Below, one piece after another: positions 37,575 through 46,889 of a stretch of DNA of 64,000 bases (its first letter is position 1; each line of letters begins with the position of its first letter). Both the position numbers and the translations under genes were made by a program. The notes beneath the pieces were generated by a model that did no database searches, was not told the origin of the DNA, and saw only the letters and a program-made list of their open reading frames with translations. This stretch comes from Phytophthora colocasiae (taxonomy: Eukaryota; Oomycota; Peronosporomycetes; Peronosporales; Peronosporaceae): positions 620,001-684,000 of the forward strand of contig JAGKQI010000095.1 in the NCBI GenBank assembly GCA_018806915.1, read 5' to 3'.

Positions 37575-39016
37575 TGTGGTGGAGCGGATCTGGCCTAAAT
37601 CTGGTTGAGGCCGATCGCGATCGCCACTTGCGCCCAGACACCGACTAACGGAGGGGGTCCCCCGATGATCCGTGATCTTGTTGCGTGTAGTGTTCACCTT
37701 GTGTACCCGTCGGTAGGCGGGTTACGCTCTTCCAGGTAACTTCTGAAGATGTCTTGGGACGAGAAGAAGGTCTTGGGTGACGCAGGGGTTTGAGGCGGCG
37801 TGGAAGTTCTTCACTCCACCTCGGGGTACTTGATCCCGGTCGTAGGCGAGTTCTCGAGCCTTGATCCGGGTGCCTGGTTCGTGATCCAGGTCTTCCAATA
37901 GTCCAGTATTAGGGATTCGGTCCCTCCTTTACGTTGCTTGCCGCTTCCGATAGCGGGGATCTTGAGGGGGCGAGATTCGACGGGATCGTTAGGCCAAACA
38001 ACCAATTCCTTCCGATCCGATGTATGCACTTAAAGGATAGTTCACTAGATAGGGCAAAGCTGGCCAATATATTATCCAGACTTAACCGCTATACTAGGTC
38101 ACGTATCCTTACCTTCCTGACGCTTGTAGGGCCAATGTAGTTCCCGGTTCCAGGCGTAGCGAAGACACTTGAGTGGTTCAGGGCAAATTCGAGTCTCCTT
38201 ATGGTTATTCCTATGCCTACTAATCCCATCCTGATTTACTATCCTACGATCACATGACACTGGCTACAGAGCTGATCCCTAGCTTGATTCCCCTAACCCT
38301 GATCTTGAGCCGATTCCGTACTTAACCGAAGCTTGATCTCGCACTTAACCGAAGCTTGATCTCGTACTTAACCGAAGCTTGATCTCGCACTTAACCGAAG
38401 CTTGATCTCGCACTTAACCGAAGCTTGATCTCGCACTTAACCGAAGCTTGATCTCGCACTTAACCGAAGCTTGATCTCGCACTTAATCGGGACTTGATCG
38501 CTGCCTGATCCCGCTTGGTGATCCTTCAAAGAATCCGGATCAGGCCACAAGAAGAGTCTGCGTCGCGCCTGGGGTTGACCTTGATCCGGAGCTGATCTCG
38601 TACTTATACGGGAGAGGATCATTGCGCGATCTTGCGTGATCTCGCTTCGTCGCCGCCCGGGGAAGTTGGATCGTGCTGTTAGAGGCTTCGGGGCGCCAGG
38701 GTAAGCTGACCATGCTCGCTTGGGGCCCCGTCATCGTTGATCGCGCGAGAACATCCTTGATTTCCCCATTCTTCCTCCGGCAGGATTCGGATCACCCACG
38801 AACACCACGGCAGGATTCGGATCACCCACGAACACCGCTCCACCTGCTTCTTCGCCGGTGTCTCCGTTGCCTGTTCCCGGCGGGACCCATCGTACCTTCG
38901 TCTGATTCGACCCAGATCTGGCGATCACAGGTCCCCCCTGTCGCTCGTTCCGACTCTATTCGGGTTCGTGGCTGACATCGCCTCTCCGGGAAAAATTTTT
39001 CGTCCGCTTCACCACA
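37575..39016 (-). repeat. 5' LTR of element B
   Basis: 1442 bp, nearly identical to 24,946-26,407. It is followed at 39,017 by the AAAC duplication and the last pogo exon. Confidence 0.9.
38320..38480. repeat. 23-bp tandem repeat in LTR, 7 copies
   Basis: Same unit as at 25,688, seven copies. Contraction or expansion since insertion is the simplest account. Confidence 0.9.
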
Positions 39017-39230
39017 AAACGCTACCTCTGTTTGCCAGCCCTTAGACGTTGGCATTATGGGGCCTCTCAAGGCGAAGCTGAAGGCGTTATGGCTGTTTGA
39101 AAAGGCTACTGCTTCGACGGCGAAAGAAAAGCGCTTGGCTACGATAAAGCGTACCATTTCAGCCTGGGAATCCATTGAAGCGGGTACCGTCACTAGTGCA
39201 TTTAACAAGGCACTTAAAACCAACTTTTAG
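39017..39230 (+). pseudogene. Pogo-like transposase, last exon after LTR insertion
   Basis: It resumes the interrupted frame as ATSVCQPLDVGIMGPLKAKL, the conserved QPLDVGI-type block of DDE_1 transposases, and ends ALKTNF with a stop at 39,228-39,230. The first four bases are the duplicated target AAAC. Joined in order with exons 1-3, the gene would be complete. Confidence 0.85.
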
Positions 39231-39359
39231 TGCAAATACAGCTACTCTCTATCTTTTACCAAAATCGTTATTAATTCGTTCTCACATAACCAGTCTACAC
39301 ACGCAGGACAGACTTTGCACCTGCGGGAAAGTGGTTCATGCATTCTGTCGATCGGTGTA

Positions 39360-39643
39360 TCATCCGACGTGGGCGATTCACATACGTACGCCGAACACGT
39401 GCCGTACGGGTAACCGTTGTTGCCGTCATACTGATGGTCCGTCACGAAAACGGCGAAAGTTTGAGTCGTGGACGTACGGGTGTTGTGCGAGCACTCGGCA
39501 GCTTGAATGGCCTTGGAGACCTTGGTTGCGCTGCAGTTGTACGTGCTTGGGCATTTGCCCTTGGTGTTGGAGCTGCATGGGTCGAGTGTTGCAACAACTA
39601 GAGCGGGGGCGGCGACAAAAGCGAGGAGATAAGTGAAACGCAT
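39360..39643 (-). pseudogene. 5' part of a secreted small cysteine-rich protein gene
   Basis: ATG at 39,643. The first 18 residues form a signal peptide (MRFTYLLAFVAAPALVVA), followed by a Cys-rich secreted domain (DPCSS, GKCPS, YNCSA, AECSH, GTCSAYVCES) ending at PTSDD, where the pogo TIR begins at the TA of 39,358-39,359. The 3' part is at 23,391-23,602; together they would give a secreted protein of about 150 residues with eleven cysteines. Small cysteine-rich secreted proteins are common candidate apoplastic effectors in oomycetes; the exact family is not recognised. Translation as it stands would read into the transposon. Confidence 0.7.
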
Positions 39644-39987
39644 GTGCTGTAAAAGGCAAAATGTAAAGTGAGTTGGCTGCTTGGCGCATGTCCTTTTCGA
39701 CATCTTGACAACGCACGAGGAGGTTTTCCAGTGTTGCGAGTCGTTTACATTTTTACATCCGAACCGATCCTACGTTTTGTGGTCTTCGACTGACAAAGAG
39801 GTAGGTCTTGTGCCAGCTTTACAGTGTCGTGCAGATAGAATCCCATAGTTAGGAGCTTACGTGCTGCACGTCAATGATTTCCAGATGACTTAATCTAAAA
39901 TCTAAGGATATCCATCGAGAAAACCATGTACCATGTACGTGTATGAAATTGTGTTAGCTTGAATCCAACTACAAACTTGGTACCAGC

Positions 39988-40620
39988 CTACGGGCACGCA
40001 CACTCCCATCTCTCCGAGAACTCTTTGCCATTGGGGTCTTCCGGCACGTCCAGCGTCGGGTTGCGGTCGAAGAAGCCGTCCGGACGGAATCCAAAGCCGG
40101 CGTAGTCAACGGGCATGATCGGCCAGTCCTCGACACGAGGGAAGTGCGTCAAGCCGAAAGTGTGCCAGACGACAATGTCTTCGCCGTTGACCGACCGGTT
40201 GGCCTTGGCATACGTCGGTAGGCCAGAGTAACCAGGGTGTTGGTTGGGTGTATAACCAGCAGCCCACATCTCGTCCCGCGCGTACTGCGTGACCCACAAG
40301 TGCTTCGTAGCGTACTGCGCACGCTTTGCAATGGAACTATCATCTGCTGCGAGCAACAAGGGAGCACCTTCAGGGAACAACACGTAGGCCGTCATGTTCC
40401 CAAGGCGGTTCTGCTTTTCACTGGACGCAACGAGCCACGCACGCCCCAGCTTGTTGTCGGCTTCACGTTGAGCGTCGCTCTCACGTTCCAAACGTGTAGC
40501 CACCCGTTTAAAGGCGTTGCCGACGGGGTTTTCAGGGCTGATAGGGAGACGCTGCACCTCCAGTTCATCGACGTGGCACTTGTTACCATCAATTGCTACA
40601 TCCAAACGAGCCGAGAACAA
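39988..40620 (-). pseudogene. Copper amine oxidase, C-terminal part (split by MULE)
   Basis: Numbering from the start at 44,198, this part begins at residue 445 (LFSARLDVAIDG) directly after the HQH copper ligands. It contains NMTAYVLFPEG, WVTQYARDEMWAAG, DIVVWHTFGLTHFPRVEDWP and GFFDRNPTLDVP, hallmark blocks of the family, and stops at 39,988. His603 (GLTH) sits 161 residues after His442, the spacing of the third copper ligand in well-studied bacterial enzymes. The reading frame is otherwise undamaged. The enzyme oxidises primary amines to aldehydes with release of ammonia and H2O2. Confidence 0.88.
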
Positions 40621-40629
40621 GTGCTGGTG

Positions 40630-42866
40630 GTAGATTTTTAAACAGGTCTTATTTTGTGCAGGTCTTGGATTTTCCCTCGGTGGACTTTTTTCTGAACTCA
40701 TGAATGGATCTCAGCCAACAGCCCACTTCCGATTTGGAGACGCAGTGAGCAAGCAGTCACCCTCTGGAGAGGCGGTCATGGGGAAGTCGAACAGCACCTC
40801 CAAGGCACAGAAGCATCGCTCGAAGGCGACAAAGGCTGTGCTTTCATCTCCGGAAGGACAGACAAAGAGAAGGCCAGAAATGGAACTATGTACAACGTCC
40901 TCCTCATCCGCTAGCTCATCTTCGACTACAGTCTCCGAGCGAGTCTCTGTCAGCCTCGTGCTTCACGTTCGCTCCCTCGCCGTCGCCACCGACTTCTCCC
41001 GTGTCACTAGCGGTTTCTTCGCCCGCATCCACGATATCCCCCTCCTCCAGAGTCTCCACCGACATCATCCCAGCTATTTGATCCAGAAGTTCCCTCCATT
41101 CTGCCGTCACCGCACACATCGTGGCAGTGGCCAACTCCATCGCACGTGCCCATAGCGTCGTCACCTCAACTTGCAATGCAAGCCGCTCCCTCCCCCAGCG
41201 TTCCACAACCTCAGCCGACACTTGATATCCCAGCGTCATCTGCTGCATCAGTGGGTGGGATACATTCAAGCTCTCCTGACATCACAGTTGAGAGTAGCGA
41301 AGCCGTGCGAACAAAGTATCAGGGCGTCATCATGCTCAACGGTTTCCAGTATACAAAGGCGGGGACATCATCCAAGAAAGTATCCTACAGATGTAGTTTC
41401 TATCGTCGGAAGGTGAAATGCAAAGGCCGCGTGGACTTCACGATTAAACACATGGCTTTTACAAACTTTCGAGAGCATATATGCCATTTGGGTGTCGTCG
41501 TCCCCAACGTTCGCAACGTGGAAAAGGAAATGAAGGATGCTGTTATCGACATGGTGCTTCAAAACCTGTCCATGGCGGCTGAGCGAGTGTGGGAAAGCAT
41601 GCGTGACAAGTTCTATTCGTCTGATAACGTTGCTGTACATGGATTAACCCGTGAACAAGTCCACCAACAAGTGTATCGCACGCGCCGAGAGTACTTTGGT
41701 GGTTCCATGCACGGACTGGTGGAAGTCCCTCCTCTCTCTATGGTACAAGGGACTGCCATGAGCTTTTTCCAGTTTCACCGTGTGTACGCCGATAAGAGTT
41801 CCAATGGTACTGGTGTTGAGCGTCTGATAGGTTGGGGGCATCCCGCACTCATCGACAAGCTGAAATACAAGGGTGTTACGCTGTTTATCGATGGGACTTT
41901 CCGTTGTGTTCCACGACCATTTTACCAATGCGTCGTAATTATGGTGCACGATCAAGCATCTGACTGCTATCTACCTGCGTTCTACGTGCTATGTAGTTCT
42001 AAGGAGTCTGACATGTACTGGAATGTCATTGATCATGTGATTCAAGCGACGGATCAAAAGCTCGACCCAGCCACCGTCATTTGTGACTTCGAGGCAGGGC
42101 TACTCAAGGCCGTTCTCACTCAATTTCCGGATGCCAGGGTGAGTGGATGCTACTTTCATTTTAAACAAGCTTTGCTGCGGCGCATGAAAAGGGAAAGAAT
42201 CCCTGCACCTGAAATCAAGATTGCGGTGGCACCTGGTTGCGTTGATACACTGGCTGTCATCGACAGAGCTAAGGTAGCTACTCAAGGGATCAACTACGTT
42301 CGGAAGTTGATTCGCGAACAATGTGAGATCGATGGGATTCCTTACTCCGAGAACAAGTGGGATGCCTTTTGGATGTATTTTCACAAGCAGTGGGTGCTAC
42401 GCTACACTCCAGACTTGTGGAACGTGGATGGTCTGAACAAACAGGTTGTTGCACGAACTAACAATCCACTTGAACGGTTCAATCGAGAACTTAATGGCGC
42501 ATTCCCTCCTCATCCCAGCCTACCAAGGTTTGTGGCAGGTATTGAAGTCCTTGCCCGTCGTCATGTGCAAACTCTTCAGGACATTTCAGCCAACCATGCC
42601 AGGGCGCCCCATCGCCGAGAGAAGTTCATGTTGCCTGATAAGGTAAATCTGCCCAGCGACGAGTAATGTAAGGTCGTACGCCTCATTGCTGGTATCGTAG
42701 TGATAGATCAAACTGTATAAGGGGCTCTGTTCTAAAGGAAACAAGACACTCTCTGGCTAAGTTCAAACGAAATGGTTGTTTTGATCAGGTCTTGCGATTC
42801 GGTCTCACAATCGTCGAGATCCAAATCCAAGACCTGCACCAAATAGGAACCGCAAAAAAGACAACC
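40630..42866 (+). mobile_element. Mutator-like element inserted in the copper amine oxidase
   Basis: The 2237-bp element is flanked by a 9-bp duplication GTGCTGGTG (40,621-40,629 and 42,867-42,875), the hallmark of Mutator-like elements. The termini are imperfect inverted repeats starting GTAGATTTTT / GGTTGTCTTT with a shared 17-bp core GTGCAGGTCTTGGATTT (40,656-40,672 and, inverted, 42,823-42,839). One transposase gene is carried on the plus strand. Confidence 0.88.
41011..42666 (+). CDS. MULE transposase
   Basis: The conserved body has an FLYWCH-like zinc finger (GFQYTKAGTSSKKVSYRC, then C and H-x-C further on). The MULE catalytic core has LFIDGTFRCVPRPFYQCV (first Asp), ATVICDFEAGLLKAV (second Asp), GCYFHFKQALLRRM (the C/H block) and NNPLERFNRELNG (Glu). 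It stops at 42,666. The frame is open from 41,011 with no ATG before residue about 57 of this segment. A Ser-rich plus-strand frame starting ATG 40,700 (MNGSQPTAHFRFGDAV) may be the true N-terminus, joined by a frame change or small intron near 41,000. The catalytic domain is intact. Confidence 0.8.
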   Translation, partial: RFLRPHPRYPPPPESPPTSSQLFDPEVPSILPSPHTSWQWPTPSHVPIASSPQLAMQAAPSPSVPQPQPTLDIPASSAASVGGIHSSSPDITVESSEAVRTKYQGVIMLNGFQYTKAGTSSKKVSYRCSFYRRKVKCKGRVDFTIKHMAFTNFREHICHLGVVVPNVRNVEKEMKDAVIDMVLQNLSMAAERVWESMRDKFYSSDNVAVHGLTREQVHQQVYRTRREYFGGSMHGLVEVPPLSMVQGTAMSFFQFHRVYADKSSNGTGVERLIGWGHPALIDKLKYKGVTLFIDGTFRCVPRPFYQCVVIMVHDQASDCYLPAFYVLCSSKESDMYWNVIDHVIQATDQKLDPATVICDFEAGLLKAVLTQFPDARVSGCYFHFKQALLRRMKRERIPAPEIKIAVAPGCVDTLAVIDRAKVATQGINYVRKLIREQCEIDGIPYSENKWDAFWMYFHKQWVLRYTPDLWNVDGLNKQVVARTNNPLERFNRELNGAFPPHPSLPRFVAGIEVLARRHVQTLQDISANHARAPHRREKFMLPDKVNLPSDE

Positions 42867-44198
42867 GTGCTGGTGACAGGGAGCTCCGAGCCGAGGAGCC
42901 ATCTTGGTGGCGAAATCGTACTCACCCTCCGGACGTCCAGACGAGAAGACGATGCCCGTAGCCTTGCACTCGAGCTCGATCTTGCCGTCCAGGTAGAAGT
43001 ACCAGTAGAATCCGTAGTCGTAGTTCCCGACCGTCACGAAGAACGAGATGACAAGGCGCCGCTGACGACGGACAGTACCAGCATTTGCGAATACATCCGT
43101 GTGCTTCCAAAGCGTACCGAAATCCTCCTCGTGGATGCAGATGGCATTTTTCAGTAGAACGGGGTTGCCAAAGTCGTCGGCAATGGTAGCATCGAGGTAC
43201 TGAATCTTTCCGAGGCAGTCGCACCCCAACACTAAGCAGTTAGCGAGACGACCGAATTGGTATTCACCGGCATCGAAGTAGTTCTGCCACTCGTGTGTAG
43301 GCTGTGGTTCTCCATAAGGTACAACCATCTCGGAGACGGCTGCACGGTTTAGAATCGGGCGTTTGGTTCCCTGGTCGTTGAACGAGACGTCATGCAGCGT
43401 GGGTCCTTCTCGTCCGTTGAAGCCGATACGGACTTCCCAGTTCTGCCAGTTGAGCACGTGATTCTTGACTGTGAAGCTTGCACCTTCAGGTTGCGTGATA
43501 CGAAGCGGCTTCATATCCGTGCGGAGTGGCCCGGAAAGCTTTGGATCAAGATAGTCGCCCGATTCCATCGGAATATGGTCGTAACCAGTATCAACAAGGC
43601 GAATGACACGTTCACTGGTGAGATCGACATGAGCAACGACACCATCAATGGGGTGGGCGAACATTGAGTGCGTGTTCTCCGTCGCCAAGAAGCTCAAGAC
43701 GCGAATCATTCGACAGCCAACTTCTTCCTCATAGCCGAACACACCTGCAGACAGCGGCACGCCACGCACGACACTTAAGTCGGTGATTCCTCTTTTTGCC
43801 AAAGCTGCGACGTATCCTGGATCGGCCTTGGTGATGGTCTCGGCAGCCACGTAGTCTTCGTCCAAGATGGGACCCCAGCCATCCGTGGCAGGGTTCAGCT
43901 GACGGTTGTGGATCACCTGGTGGGCTGGGATATCAACGATCATCTCACGTGCCACATTGCTGGTCTTGTCCAGTACCAGCACTCCGATCTCTCGAGGGAT
44001 TTCGTCACCAACTTGCCAGACACCCAGCGTCTTGTGGTCCGGTTCACGCAACATCACGTACGAGTAGCGGAAGTTGGGGCCTTCGTAGCCAGCCTCACCC
44101 ACAATTTGCTTCATACTCTGCACCTCCGAGGCTGTAAGAGGGTCGAGCGGGTGCAGGACGACGTCCTTGAACTCGGGAGTGTTGGAGTGGGAACACAT
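42867..44198 (-). pseudogene. Copper amine oxidase, N-terminal and catalytic part
   Basis: ATG at 44,198 (MCSHSNTPEFK; an extended frame reaches 44,213). The domain order is typical: short N-terminal alpha/beta domains, then the catalytic beta-sandwich. Asp309 in YFDAGEYQFG is the catalytic base. Tyr393 in TVGNYDY is the residue self-processed to topaquinone (consensus N-Y-D/E). His442-Gln-His444 are the first two copper ligands. The spacings 309-393 and 393-442 match those of characterised bacterial enzymes. After His444 the frame enters the MULE and stops at 42,732 after 46 foreign residues. Precise removal of the element with one duplication copy would give about 654 residues, normal length. 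As written the product cannot bind copper. Confidence 0.9.
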
Positions 44199-44664
44199 TA
44201 GTGAAGTGCGCAATTGACGGAAGATCCGAAAGTGAGTCGTGTAGCGATGCTAAAGGTTTCAATAGGTAAGGAGAAGCGTCTTCTAGCTACAGGCACTTCA
44301 CCATGTTCCAGATACGATACCTTTTCGTGCTTGTTGAGCAGATTACCAGGTCATGAGCGGAGTCCCGTCATCCGCTTTCGCTTTGGTACCGTTGACCTGG
44401 GAAGATCATAGGGCTTGGAAGTGGTGACTCGTTCAGCGTCATTGTTGAAGTGACTGCGTTCCGGTGATTGCCAGGCCACCGGAAGCGTACCACAATCGAG
44501 CGGTGGACATGGACAGAAGCAAGAAGGACACTTTTTCATCAGTCGAAGGTGTCCATAGGCTCGACTAGCGCTGACGAAGGCCTCGTCAGCGTTACGAATT
44601 TTAACCAATAGGAAACATGATCAGATCTGATTCCAATTGCTAGGCTTGTAGCCATTGCATCAAG
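44199..44664. promoter_or_regulatory. Divergent intergenic region between amine oxidase and folate gene
   Basis: The 466 bp between two head-to-head start codons must hold both promoters. An initiator-like TCTGATTCCAATTGCTAG lies about 30 bp before the folate gene ATG, and TCAATTGCGCACTTCAC (minus strand) lies just before the amine oxidase ATG. Neither is a perfect match. Confidence 0.4.
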
Positions 44665-46397
44665 ATGGCTCCATCCGCGCGTGTGTATGCTGCGCTAGGA
44701 ACGAACCTAGGTGCGTTATGTATGATATGATCTACCTGCTGGTTCTACCTCTAACCGTTCTACCTTTATTCTTTATCTCAAGGTGACAAGCTCACGAATC
44801 TGGAGAATGCGCTGGCGATGTTGAGCCAAATGGTAGGGCCGGTAGAAGCGACCTCCCGACTCTACACTACGGCGCCTCAGTACGTGGAGGACCAACCTGC
44901 CTTCCTCAACCTCGTAGCCAGACTTTATACGGATCTCAAACCAAAGGAACTACTGGGGGCTTTTAAAACAATCGAAAAGGAGGTTGGACGTACTCCGTCG
45001 CTCAGGTGCGAAATTTGTCGAATGGTAGAACGGTAGAACATCTTACTGATGAATTGTTATACCGACTTTACAGATGGGGACCGAGACTTATTGACGTGGA
45101 TATCCTGCTCTACGATGATTTAACCCTTAACACGGATACGGAAGAAGGACCTTTGATCGTCCCCCACGAACGGATTGCCGAGAGAGATTTTGTACTCGCT
45201 CCACTATGCGATTTGGCTCCAGGTAGAGTGTTCTACCCTTTCCAATTAGAAAATGGTAGAATCTAATTGATTTTACTGTAGAATTGGTGCATCCAGTGCT
45301 TAACAAGACCATACAGACGCTGTACGACACATTGAAAGCTGGTGAACAGCGGTATGTGCCTCCTGTGCCAATGCTTCCAGTCCATAAGAGCGAACCCTGG
45401 GCATTAGGCAGTAAAACGTTCATTATGGGCATTGTGAACGTCACTCCTGACAGTTTTAGTGATGGGGCGGAGCTGGAGACGGTGAATGCTGCCGTGCATA
45501 AAGCATTAAAGATGGAGAAAGCTGGTGTGGATATTATCGACATTGGGGGCGAGTCAAGTCGTCCTGGAGCGGAGCCGGTGACGGAAGAAGAAGAACTGAA
45601 GCGCGTTCTACCTGTGATCCGTAGTATTCGTGAGAAGAGCAAAGTTGCTATCTCAATTGATACTACCAAGGCAGAGGTTGCACGTCAAGCGGTAGAAGCA
45701 GGAGCGAACATCATCAACGACATTTCTGCAGGTTTGAAAGACTCGGAAATGCTGAAAACTGTCGCGAAACTACGTGTTCCGGTAAGTTGAACACATCCAA
45801 ATCTAATTCTACTCTTAGTTCTAACGTCAGTGGATACTGTTCTACAGATTGTATTGATGCACATGCGAGGTACACCCAAGACAATGACTCAACTCAAGGT
45901 TAGTACTTCTTATAGTACTTTAGTAGTATTCCTATCTAACAATCCCATTTCTGTTGTAGAAATACGAAGATGTTACTACTGAAGGTAGCGACGTACTTAA
46001 CGAACGTGTAGAAGCTGCTGAGGCTGCTGGCATCTTCCGTTGGAACATCATCCTGGATCCAGGCATTGGATTCGCCAAAGCTCGTGTTCTTAACCTGCAG
46101 TTGTTGCGAAAGCTCTCCACTGTCAAAGAGACTTGTCATGGATTGCCACCTGGTAACGATTTATGAAAGAAATCGTTACCAGGTGGCAATCCATGAGAGA
46201 GATCATACTAATCTCGTCTATTCAGGTGGGATCGTCTCGCAAAGGCTTCCTTGGTGAGACCTGTGGACGTCCAGAAGCGAAAGACCGTGCTTGGGGCACC
46301 GCTGCTACATGTTACGCTGCTATCACAACAAGGAACTAACATTCTGCGCGTTCATGATTCAGCTGAGAAGAATGAACTACCCTCGCAAATAAGTTAG
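44665..46397 (+). pseudogene. HPPK-DHPS bifunctional folate biosynthesis gene, seven exons, 3' end damaged
   Basis: Exons are 44,665-44,710, 44,783-45,005, 45,074-45,222, 45,282-45,781, 45,848-45,898, 45,960-46,152 and 46,226 on; all introns are GT..AG. The HPPK half has ALGTNLGDKLTNLENAL and RWGPRLIDVDILLYDD. The DHPS half has GIVNVTPDSFSDG, IDIGGESSRPGAEP, SIDTTKAEVARQA, IINDIS, VLMHMRGTPKTM, LDPGIGFAKA and VGSSRKGFLGET. The protein adds pyrophosphate to hydroxymethyl-dihydropterin and condenses it with p-aminobenzoate. Two problems occur at the 3' end: exon 6 to 7 is out of phase by one base, at a 27-bp inverted repeat, and one extra base near 46,325 shifts the last 25 codons (LRVHDSAEKNELP). 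No FolB domain is seen upstream. It may be a functional gene with sequence errors. Confidence 0.8.
46136..46196. repeat. Perfect 27-bp inverted repeat with 7-base loop
   Basis: Arms 46,136-46,162 and 46,170-46,196 are exact reverse complements. The left arm is the end of DHPS exon 6 (CATGGATTGCCACCTG) plus the splice donor; the right arm lies in the following intron. A short fold-back copying event would explain it. The hairpin sequesters the donor site. Confidence 0.85.
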
Positions 46398-46880
46398 ACG
46401 TAGTTCTACCTTCTGACTATTCCAGCTGAAGTACGACGATCGATCAAAACGGCATCCTGTTCCTACACCTGCAGTTTAGCACTGCATACACCCCCCAGGA
46501 ATATTAACAAGTCGCTTGAAGCGACTCGCTTTGGACCTTAAAGAACTCGCAACAGTTATCTTCTTTTTCTGCCTCCACTGCATTCTCGGGATAGCAAACA
46601 GAAATTCCATTATAGAAAGTGATGAAGTTGACCTGTGCTGTAGATGTCGAATTGGGAAGTGCCGTAGAACAGGATTGACTTCACTCCAATTAGGAGTTTC
46701 GTATTAATTAATACACGTGTACTCCAAGCGGTTGTGGCTTGCTGCAAGACAATGAACTTGCAGCTCGGTCGTACAACGCCATTTACTAGGATTATCAAGA
46801 CAAGGCACGAAAAGATAGAAATGACGTTGAGTCTCGATTACTGGTTTGTATTCGTTGTCAGCAACAACGCCAACGAGGAT
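46398..46880. other. No gene recognised
   Basis: The region between the folate gene and the inverted CRN copy holds a perfect GTATTAATTAATAC palindrome (46,703-46,716) and no supported ORF. From about 46,770 it matches the region downstream of CRN copy 1 in inverse orientation. Confidence 0.4.
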
Positions 46881-46889
46881 AGATGCTGT

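Larger units (their letters stand above)
24946..39016 (-). mobile_element. Complete Ty3/gypsy element B with antisense ORF
   Basis: LTRs lie at 24,946-26,407 (1462 bp) and 37,575-39,016 (1442 bp), each starting TGTGGTGGAGCGG and ending CGCTTCACCACA. The duplication AAAC flanks the insertion (24,942-24,945 and 39,017-39,020). The size is 14.07 kb. gag-pol runs on the minus strand from the right LTR; a 934-codon ORF runs on the plus strand next to the left (3') LTR. The LTRs differ by one substitution noted (25,411 vs 38,050 region), a 3-bp G indel and one 23-bp repeat unit, so the insertion is young. Frame breaks in gag-pol are almost all in homopolymers. Confidence 0.9.
23605..39357 (+). mobile_element. 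Pogo-like DNA transposon carrying a nested LTR element
   Basis: Perfect 21-bp terminal inverted repeats, starting CACCGATCGACAG and ending CATG, lie at 23,605-23,625 and 39,337-39,357. The flanking TA duplication is at 23,603-23,604 and 39,358-39,359. Without the LTR element (24,946-39,016 plus one 4-bp TSD) the transposon would be about 1.68 kb, the usual size for pogo/Tigger elements. The transposase lies on the plus strand. The element sits inside the coding region of a secreted cysteine-rich protein gene. Confidence 0.85.

Noticed and set aside
40700..41155. Separate Ser-rich gene upstream of the MULE transposase
   Set aside because: It lies inside the element, runs into the transposase frame and is more simply its N-terminus with a frame change.
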